Source: Archangium sp. (GTDB lineage Bacteria; Myxococcota; Myxococcia; Myxococcales; Myxococcaceae). Taken from it: a stretch of 64,000 nt of DNA. The stretch lies in assembly GCA_030695565.1 (NCBI GenBank), contig JAUYRZ010000018.1:45325-109324 (forward strand), given 5' to 3'. Positions 58,530-64,000 of the stretch are shown here, in pieces; the stretch's first letter is position 1; each line of letters opens with the position of its first letter. The notes under the pieces were generated by a model. The model was not told where the DNA came from. It did not search any database and worked only from the letters and a program-made list of their open reading frames with translations. Position numbers and translations under genes: made by a program.

Positions 58530-59123
58530 GTGCTGGCCCGCAAGGTCAGGGATGCGCTGAGCGAGGATGAGGGCATTCACGCGTCACTGCGCGAGCTGGC
58601 GGTGGCGGCGGGGACTTCGGTTGCGACGCTGCGGCACTACTTCACGGATCGCGAAGGCTTGTTGCGAGGCGTGATGGAGAGCCAACGGGCTGAGGGCGCG
58701 CCGTACCTGGCGATGTCGGCGCAGGCGAAACACGGTGATGTGCGCGGGTCGTTGATGGGGTTTCTGCAGGGGCTCTCCACCGCGTGGTTCAAGTACGGGG
58801 TGGGCAAGATGTACGCGTCGACGCTCGCGCTGGGCCTGGGGAGTAAGGCGGTGGGCCCGAGCTACGTGAACCACGTGCTCGAGCCGTTGTTGCAGACCGG
58901 CGAGTCACTGCTGCGGCAACACCTCGAGCGTGAGGAGCTCGTCGTCGATGATGTGCGGCAGGCGTCGTTGATGCTGATTTCGCCGGTGGTGTTTGCGCTG
59001 CTGCATCAGGACAGCTTGCTGGGGTCGCAGTGCAGGCCGCTCGATTTGCCGACGTATCTGACCACTCATGTGGATGCGTTTCTTCGGGCGTTCCCCGTGA
59101 AGGGGAAGTCGAAGCGGGTTTAG
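58530..59123 (+). CDS. TetR-family transcriptional regulator
   Basis: A 197-residue regulator. The N-terminal helix-turn-helix has ARKVRDALSEDEGIHASLRE, then LAVAAGTSVATLRHYFTDRE, then GLLRGVMESQ, with the family's HYF segment. The rest is the helical ligand-binding domain, with hydrophobic segments such as SLMLISPVVFALLHQ. The GTG at 58530 has GAGGAG 9 bp upstream and fits family length, so I prefer it over upstream alternatives. It is divergent from the efflux operon and probably represses it. The last 4 bp overlap the convergent gene. Confidence 0.86.
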   Translation: MLARKVRDALSEDEGIHASLRELAVAAGTSVATLRHYFTDREGLLRGVMESQRAEGAPYLAMSAQAKHGDVRGSLMGFLQGLSTAWFKYGVGKMYASTLALGLGSKAVGPSYVNHVLEPLLQTGESLLRQHLEREELVVDDVRQASLMLISPVVFALLHQDSLLGSQCRPLDLPTYLTTHVDAFLRAFPVKGKSKRV

Positions 59124-60016
59124 GGATGTTCGCCCCTCACCCCGACCCTCTCCCGCGGGGAGTCAGTGGAGTCAGTGGTTGCTCCTTCGTCGATGGGCGT
59201 CAGCACGAGTGACTCGGTGATGGCTTGCAGTTCGGCGTTGAGGCGCTGCACGTTCTGCTCGAGCCCATCGAGCTGACTGCCGGTGTTGGTCGAGCGCGCG
59301 ACGGCCACTCTCGTCTTGAGCTCCTGCAGGAGCACCAGCAGAGAGGTGTATTCGCCGTCGAGGCGTTCGCTCACCGCCACCAGCAGCTCGAGCGCGGACT
59401 CCTGGCCGTCGAGTGAACGCAGCGCTCCGTCGAACTTCACCCTCGCTTCCACGTCGGACGAAGCGTCGCGACGGGCGGTGAGGTCGACGCGCTGCTTCTC
59501 GAGCGCGGTCAGCTGCTCGGCTGAACCGGCAGCTGCGAGATCCTTGCGGCGTTGATCGACTGCCTTCGCGGTGGTGCGCAGTGCCTCCACCGTCTTCTCG
59601 GGGTGCTGCAGAAACGCGCGCACGACCTCAGGGCTCGCCTTCAGGTCGGTGAGCAGTTGGTCGCACAGCGCGTCGATCTCGTGAGGGCCCGGAAGGCTCT
59701 GCTTCTTGTCGTCGGTGGTGCCGCCGGCCAGGCGTTCCCGCTCCTTCACGAGCGCGAGCTGATTCGCCCCGCCTGCGCCCACGCTCAGGGCCACGAAGAT
59801 GAGCCACCAGAACTGCGTGTGTGTCACCGCGAACCCCATCATCACCACCGCCATCACCAGCGCGAAGATGCCGCCGGGCACGGAGGCCTTCTCGAGCTGT
59901 CGCTCTCTCTTGAGCTCCTTGCGGGTGGCGCGGCGCTCCTCACGGCGGCTCTTCCCCGACTTCGCCAGCGTGGTGCTGAGTCGTTCGATCGTCCCCTGGA
60001 GATCCGGCGGAGCCAT
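59120..60016 (-). CDS. Membrane protein with coiled coil, C-terminus derived from a REP
   Basis: A 298-residue protein. The N-terminus is basic and helical (MAPPDLQGTIERLSTTLAKS), then two membrane helices (about 55-100, GGIFALVMAVVMMGFAVTHT and FWWLIFVALSVGAGGANQLA). A long coiled-coil-rich cytoplasmic part follows (KTVEALRTTAKAVDQRRKDL, AELQAITESLVL). The last residues (SPRERVGVRGEHP) are a translation of the REP at 59132-59162, so the gene's 3' end was extended into a repeat. No family recognised. The Met at 60016 is preferred to the upstream ones. Confidence 0.68.
   Translation of the reverse strand: MAPPDLQGTIERLSTTLAKSGKSRREERRATRKELKRERQLEKASVPGGIFALVMAVVMMGFAVTHTQFWWLIFVALSVGAGGANQLALVKERERLAGGTTDDKKQSLPGPHEIDALCDQLLTDLKASPEVVRAFLQHPEKTVEALRTTAKAVDQRRKDLAAAGSAEQLTALEKQRVDLTARRDASSDVEARVKFDGALRSLDGQESALELLVAVSERLDGEYTSLLVLLQELKTRVAVARSTNTGSQLDGLEQNVQRLNAELQAITESLVLTPIDEGATTDSTDSPRERVGVRGEHP
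59132..59162. repeat. REP-like repeat overlapping a coding 3' end
   Basis: GCCCCTCACCCCGACCCTCT followed by CCCGCGGGG. It has only one arm of the stem and encodes the last residues of the gene above on the minus strand. Confidence 0.8.
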
Positions 60017-60077
60017 GTCGATGGCATAGCGCAGCGTCCGCGCTTGCGCCTTCCCGGTGACACGGCAAACTCGCTGG

Positions 60078-61061
60078 ATGATCAGGGGCGCGTTGGTGGC
60101 CGTGGTGATGATGCTCAGTGGTTGCATGACGACGACGGGCTCAGGGGACATCAAGCGCGAGCTGCTGCGCTTCGACAGGTCTGAGCCGCAAGGCCCTGGG
60201 TGGAAGCGCATTCAGACCGCCGACTACGAGCTCTTCACCGATCTCGAACCCGCCCTCGCACAGCGCGCTGCGCTCGTTCTTTCGCAGTCACTCTCGGGCC
60301 TGCGCGCCATGTTCGGCCGGGCGCCCGTCGCCGCGGAGCAGAAGCTCACCGTCATCGCGATGAACGACAGCCTCGAGTTCGAGCGGCGCTTCGGGCGAAT
60401 CACCCAGGGCCTCGCGTTCCACCAGGGCGATGAGGTGACCATCTGTCTGTACGGCCCGCCGGATCGCTGGTTCGTCCGCCGCGAGGTCGGCTACGGCGGC
60501 ACCCAGTCGGTGGTGATTCACGAGCTCGCACACGCCGTGCTGCGCCGGTACTTCGTGAAGCAGTCGCGCTGGTTCGCCGAAGGCATGGCGCAGTACCTGG
60601 AGACCTTTCAGTGGCTCGACGCTGACACGCTGCGGTTGGGAGACCCCAACCTCGACGCGTACCGGATGTATCGGAGCATCCGCTCGCTCAACCTCGAGGA
60701 CCTGCTGCAATGGAACTCGATGAACGAGCGCGACCTCAAGGTGGCCGGCTTCTACGGCTTGAGCTGGGCCTTCGTGCACTACGCGCGCAATCGCGAGACG
60801 CAGAAGTTCGGTCACTTCCTGGCCGACACCGCCCAACACGGCCCCGACCAGGCCTTCGCCGACAACTTCGGTGGCCGCGGGGAAGAGCTCGACAAGGCCA
60901 TCTTCACTTACATGAAGCAGGGCAACTACCTGCAGACCGTCATCAAGGTTCCGGTGCCCGCCCCGGAGTCCGTGCTGGTGGAGCACGTGTCGGCTGAGGT
61001 GGAGAAGCGCATCGAAGCGAAGCTCACCGAGATTCAGGCCGCGAAGAGACCGGGTGAGTAG
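60078..61061 (+). CDS. Peptidase MA-like zinc metalloprotease lipoprotein
   Basis: A 327-residue lipoprotein (MIRGALVAVVMMLSGC, lipobox MLSGC; an in-frame GTG is at 60057). The zinc motif is HELAH (H148, E149, H152), and E168 in WFAEGMAQYLE is a plausible third ligand. This combination fits peptidase MA-like (gluzincin) families common in bacteria with TPR or unknown substrates. The N-terminal part is beta-rich (KLTVIAMNDSLEFERRFGRI), and the C-terminus is a helical tail. It would act at the periplasm side of a membrane. Its stop overlaps the antitoxin-like remnant by 8 bp. Confidence 0.83.
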   Translation: MIRGALVAVVMMLSGCMTTTGSGDIKRELLRFDRSEPQGPGWKRIQTADYELFTDLEPALAQRAALVLSQSLSGLRAMFGRAPVAAEQKLTVIAMNDSLEFERRFGRITQGLAFHQGDEVTICLYGPPDRWFVRREVGYGGTQSVVIHELAHAVLRRYFVKQSRWFAEGMAQYLETFQWLDADTLRLGDPNLDAYRMYRSIRSLNLEDLLQWNSMNERDLKVAGFYGLSWAFVHYARNRETQKFGHFLADTAQHGPDQAFADNFGGRGEELDKAIFTYMKQGNYLQTVIKVPVPAPESVLVEHVSAEVEKRIEAKLTEIQAAKRPGE

Positions 61062-61240
61062 CCCGGCCCGGCCTGCCGTTGTCAGCGTGCTACCCGACGC
61101 GCTCGAGAAAGAACTCCGCCGGCGTGCGCGCAAGGCCGGCAAGAGCCTCTCCGCTTATGTCGTAGAGCTCGTCTCGGGGAAGAAGGCCCGCCCTCGAAAG
61201 TGGTCGCGTGAATTTCTGGCGACCTTCGGTTCGTGGAAGG
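61054..61240 (+). pseudogene. Truncated ribbon-helix-helix antitoxin-like gene
   Basis: From GTG 61054 the frame gives VSVLPDALEKELRRRARKAG, KSLSAYVVELVSGKK, then WSREFLATFGSWKGA. The first part is a ribbon-helix-helix DNA-binding fold (LPDALEKELRRRA), and WSREFLATFGSW is the start of the toxin-binding tail in FitA/VapB-type antitoxins. It is cut at a half REP (61243-61260), and the remaining frame is the antisense of the Kelch gene. No PIN toxin follows. Confidence 0.55.
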
Positions 61241-61242
61241 GC

Positions 61243-61260
61243 GCCCGAAGGGAGAGGGGA
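61243..61260. repeat. Half REP-like repeat
   Basis: CCCGAAGGGAGAGGGGA, the right arm of the family at the junction where the antitoxin-like gene is cut off. Confidence 0.6.
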
Positions 61261-62919
61261 TCAACGGCCGACCATCGTTGCTTGCAGCTTGCCTGTGGGC
61301 GGTGTGAGCAGGCCTTCGTTGAGACGGGTCCACGTCTGGGCGACCGGGTCGGCCACCCAGAGATCCGTGAACTCGGTCTGGCCGGCACTGCCCGTGGCGC
61401 CGCCTCCGAAGAGGTAGAGCTTTCCGTCACGTGCGGCTGAGGCCGCGGAGAGCCGGCCCACCGGACCGAACGCGGTCTGCAACGTCCACGGCGTGGTGGC
61501 CCGCACGTCGAGCGCCCAGAAGTCTTCCAGCATCGATGCGGGCGAGCTCAACAGTCCTGCGATGCCGCTGAAGAGATGAACGGGCGAGCCATCATAGAGC
61601 GCACCCTTCACTCGGGCGATCGGCCCGGTGGAGATCGGCGGCGTCTTCCACAGGCGCGCCGTCACGTCGAAGCGCCACAGCTCCCGGATGTCCATGCTCG
61701 CGGAGTTGTTGCCGCTGAACACCACGAACTCCTTCGCTGCCGGATCGAACGCCGCCATCGCGTTGATGCGATCACCCGGCGCCCCCGGCGCGTTGCGCCC
61801 GTGAACCTGCGACCAGCTGTTGGTGGCGAGCTCGAAGACGAACAGCTCCGAGAGACCCGTGCCCAGCTCGGTGCTGCCGCCGAACACGTACCACTTCGAG
61901 TTCACCCCATCGAGCGCGGCCGCCGCGCCGAAGCGCTCCGAAGGCGGCGTGCCGGTCGTCACCACCTTCCGCCACGCCGGCGGCACCACCGTGAAGTCGA
62001 GCGCCCAGACATCGGTGGGCACCAGCGTGCCCGCGCCATCCACCCCGCCCCACACCAGCATGCGGTTGCGTGGCAGATCGAACGTGGCCACGTGCCCCGC
62101 CCGCCCTGGGATCGGACCGTTGGGCGTGGCCGGGTTGAGCTGCGTGAAGGTGTTGCTGATCAGATCGAACCTGAAGACGTCGTTGGTGGTGTTGCCCATG
62201 CTGAAGCTGAGCGCACCACCGAAGAGGATCAGCTCCGTGGCCCGGCAGCGGAAGTCAGCGCAGAGCTGCTGCGGCCCACACACCAGCCCGCATCGGCCAC
62301 AGTTGAGCGCGTCGTTGCCCAGCGGCGACTCACACCCGTTGGCCGAGAGCAGGTCGCAGTTCCCGAAACCCGCGTCGCACCCGCTGACCTCGCAGGTGCT
62401 CGCTTCACACCGCGCGCTCGCGTTGGGCAGGGAGCAGCGTTGATTGCACCCGCTGCAGTGCGCCACCTCGACGCGCGTGTCGACCTCGCAGCCGTTGGTG
62501 GGCTCCTGATCACAATCCGCGAAGCCGGTGCTGCAGGCGCCCAGCCCGCACAACGACTGCGCGCAGCTCGACGCGGCGTTGACCGACGTGCACACGCGGC
62601 CACACACCCCGCAGTCGTCAGGCGAGTCGATGGTGCGCACCTCGCACCCGTCTTCCCTCACGTCGTTGCAGTTGCCGAAGCCGGCCTGGCACTGAAACTG
62701 GCACCGGCCGACCTTGCAGGAGGGCACCACGTTGGCGAACTCACAGACCGCCCCGCAGGCACCGCAGTTGTTCCGGTCGTTCTCGGTGTCGAGACACTTT
62801 CCGTCGCAGCAGGTGCGGCCCCTGGCGCAATCCGTCGTCGCTTTGCAAGGGCCTCCCTCGGTGGGGCAGCCAGTGAGTGCGATCAGTAACGTTCCGGTGA
62901 TCAGCGAGCGGAGGCACAT
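61261..62919 (-). CDS. Kelch-repeat lipoprotein with Cys-rich N-terminus
   Basis: A 552-residue surface lipoprotein. The signal MCLRSLITGTLLIALTGC has lipobox ALTGC. Residues 25-235 are Cys-rich modules of the form C-x-x-CG-x-x-C (such as NNCGACGAVCEFANVVPSCK). The C-terminal ~310 residues are five Kelch-type beta-propeller blades, each with a GG-pair and a W, such as YVFGGSTELGTGLSELFVFE and WVADPVAQTW. Kelch propellers bind proteins or glycans. The Met at 62919 is preferred. Probable surface role; partner unknown. Confidence 0.85.
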   Translation of the reverse strand: MCLRSLITGTLLIALTGCPTEGGPCKATTDCARGRTCCDGKCLDTENDRNNCGACGAVCEFANVVPSCKVGRCQFQCQAGFGNCNDVREDGCEVRTIDSPDDCGVCGRVCTSVNAASSCAQSLCGLGACSTGFADCDQEPTNGCEVDTRVEVAHCSGCNQRCSLPNASARCEASTCEVSGCDAGFGNCDLLSANGCESPLGNDALNCGRCGLVCGPQQLCADFRCRATELILFGGALSFSMGNTTNDVFRFDLISNTFTQLNPATPNGPIPGRAGHVATFDLPRNRMLVWGGVDGAGTLVPTDVWALDFTVVPPAWRKVVTTGTPPSERFGAAAALDGVNSKWYVFGGSTELGTGLSELFVFELATNSWSQVHGRNAPGAPGDRINAMAAFDPAAKEFVVFSGNNSASMDIRELWRFDVTARLWKTPPISTGPIARVKGALYDGSPVHLFSGIAGLLSSPASMLEDFWALDVRATTPWTLQTAFGPVGRLSAASAARDGKLYLFGGGATGSAGQTEFTDLWVADPVAQTWTRLNEGLLTPPTGKLQATMVGR

Positions 62920-62989
62920 GCGGGTGCCGAAGGGTACCCCACTCCTGGGCGTCATCTCTGCGCGGGTGTTCGGTTAAGACCTTCGGGCC

Positions 62990-64000
62990 ATGAGTCAGTC
63001 GACGACCCCCCGCGTCCGCAGCAAGGCTGCAGCGTCTTCAACCCGAGCCAAACCTCGAAAGGCAGCTGGGCAGCACGCGGCGAACACCAATGAAGCGCCG
63101 CAGTGGGCCCTGCTGCAGGCGCTCACCGCCTTCCGCGATGGCGACTTCACCGCGCGCCTGCCTACCAACTGGGGCGGGCTCGAAGGCCGCATCGCGGAGA
63201 CCTTCAACCAGGCCATCACCCAGGAGCAGCACATCTCAGAAGAGGTCGCGCGCCTGAGCGTCTCGGTGGGTAAAGACGGCCGCCTCACGCAACGCATGTC
63301 GTTGCCCGGAGCGCGCGGCAGCTGGTCGGTGAAGGTCGAGTCACTCAACACCCTGCTCGACGACCTCGTGCGTCCCACCACCGAGGTGGCGCGCACCATC
63401 GGCGCGGTGGCGAAGGGCGACCTCGGCCAGTCGATGGATCTCGAGGTCGACGGCCGCGCGCTCAAGGGCGAGTTCCTCCGCTCGGCGAAGCTGGTGAACA
63501 CGATGATCGAGCAGCTCTCGGTCTTCACCTCTGAAGTGACGCGCGTCGCCCGCGAGGTCGGCACCGAAGGAAAGCTGGGCGGCCAGGCCAAGGTGAAGGG
63601 CGTGTCAGGCGTGTGGAAGGACCTCACCGAGTCGGTCAACCAGATGGCCGGCAACCTCACCGCGCAGGTGCGCAACATCGCCGACGTGACCATCGCCGTG
63701 GCCAACGGCGACTTGTCCAAGAAGATCACCGTCGACGTGCGCGGTGAGATTCTGCAGTTGAAGGAGGCCATCAACACGATGGTCGATCAGCTGCGTTCGT
63801 TCGCCTCCGAGGTGACGCGCGTGGCCCGCGAAGTCGGCACCGAAGGCAAGCTCGGCGGTCAGGCCGAGGTGCCCGAAGTAGCCGGCACCTGGAAGGACCT
63901 CACCGACAACGTCAATTTCATGGCCTCCAACCTGACCGCGCAGGTCCGCAACATCGCCGAAGTTGCAACAGCGATCGCCGGCGGCGACCTGTCCAAGAAG
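62990..64000 (+). CDS. HAMP-repeat sensor (5' part, runs past the window)
   Basis: At least 337 residues with no stop before the window end. A basic N-terminus without a membrane helix ([20 protein letters not shown]) is followed by stacked HAMP-like units. These start at about residues 48, 105, 200 and 290 and repeat [39 protein letters not shown] and [20 protein letters not shown] at about 90-residue spacing. This is the arrangement of the fungal Nik1-type and bacterial multi-HAMP histidine kinases, so a kinase and receiver part probably follows outside the window. ATG 62990. The next gene upstream is divergent, 70 bp away. Confidence 0.88.
   Translation, partial: MSQSTTPRVRSKAAASSTRAKPRKAAGQHAANTNEAPQWALLQALTAFRDGDFTARLPTNWGGLEGRIAETFNQAITQEQHISEEVARLSVSVGKDGRLTQRMSLPGARGSWSVKVESLNTLLDDLVRPTTEVARTIGAVAKGDLGQSMDLEVDGRALKGEFLRSAKLVNTMIEQLSVFTSEVTRVAREVGTEGKLGGQAKVKGVSGVWKDLTESVNQMAGNLTAQVRNIADVTIAVANGDLSKKITVDVRGEILQLKEAINTMVDQLRSFASEVTRVAREVGTEGKLGGQAEVPEVAGTWKDLTDNVNFMASNLTAQVRNIAEVATAIAGGDLSKK

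Noticed and set aside
1..64000. tRNA, rRNA, riboswitch or replication origin signals
   Set aside because: I looked for tRNA-like cloverleaf ends, conserved rRNA stretches, DnaA-box clusters and known riboswitch cores and saw none; a covariance search could still find a small RNA.

Overview
The window is about two-thirds G+C and codes on both strands. Its gene content points to a myxobacterium (Myxococcota, probably suborder Cystobacterineae): eukaryotic-like Ser/Thr kinases with C-terminal sensor or TPR regions, many lipoproteins with Asp-Ala-Gly or Cys-rich linkers, MopE-type and Kelch surface proteins, an AgmX/PglI-type C-terminal remnant, an hprK-rapZ pair and a CheB/CheR/PAS fusion protein. 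The species cannot be named from sequence alone. No rRNA, tRNA or CRISPR array was seen.

Region 1 (1-9.8 kb) is a degraded accessory island. It holds two broken IS91-type transposase genes, four copies of a ~165-bp repeat that looks like the right end of that element, and fragments of several genes: a P-domain protein, an AgmX/PglI-like protein, a membrane protein and a Uma2 protein. A few intact genes lie between them: a Zn-ribbon Ser/Thr kinase, a LysM/phage-tail-lysozyme protein, an AbiEii-like nucleotidyltransferase with a small partner, and a secreted protein. Region 2 (9.8-20.1 kb) has an ECF sigma factor with a membrane-anchored partner, a Cys-rich lipoprotein, and the PTS-regulatory genes hprK, rapZ, a yfcF-like glutathione transferase and a convergent PTS EIIB gene. 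Region 3 (20.3-29.7 kb) is mostly envelope proteins: an Ig-like lipoprotein, an alpha/beta hydrolase, a TlpA-type thioredoxin, DUF2293, DUF4349 and DUF4230 proteins, a MopE/Gly-rich lipoprotein and a TFIIB-type Zn-ribbon protein.

Region 4 (29.7-39 kb) has the fused malic enzyme/phosphotransacetylase gene and a four-gene sensory operon: a PAS-only protein, a CheB-CheR-PAS fusion, a PAS-histidine kinase-receiver hybrid and a stand-alone CheB. Region 5 (39-53.9 kb) has small lipoproteins, a multi-pass membrane protein, a Ser/Thr kinase with TPRs, a tandem pair of paralogous membrane-anchored proteins, an RNase H-like gene, periplasmic and outer-membrane proteins, a large kinase-STAND ATPase-TPR fusion and a divergent intact Uma2 nuclease-like gene. 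Region 6 (54-64 kb) has a MacAB/TolC-like efflux operon divergent from a TetR-type regulator, a peptidase MA-like lipoprotein, a truncated antitoxin, a Kelch lipoprotein and the 5' part of a HAMP-repeat sensor.

Short palindromic GC-rich repeats (core CCCTCTCCC...GGGAGAGGG, often with GGTCGGGGTGAGGGG) sit in at least 13 intergenic sites, mostly at gene 3' ends. They supply part of a coding sequence once, at the C-terminus of the 59.1-60.0 kb gene. A half copy marks the break in the truncated antitoxin. The strongest candidates for something new are the IS91-end repeat family and its flanking GTTC, the CheA-less double-CheB sensory operon, and the kinase-STAND-TPR gene whose upstream region carries a ten-G tract shared with the Uma2 gene.
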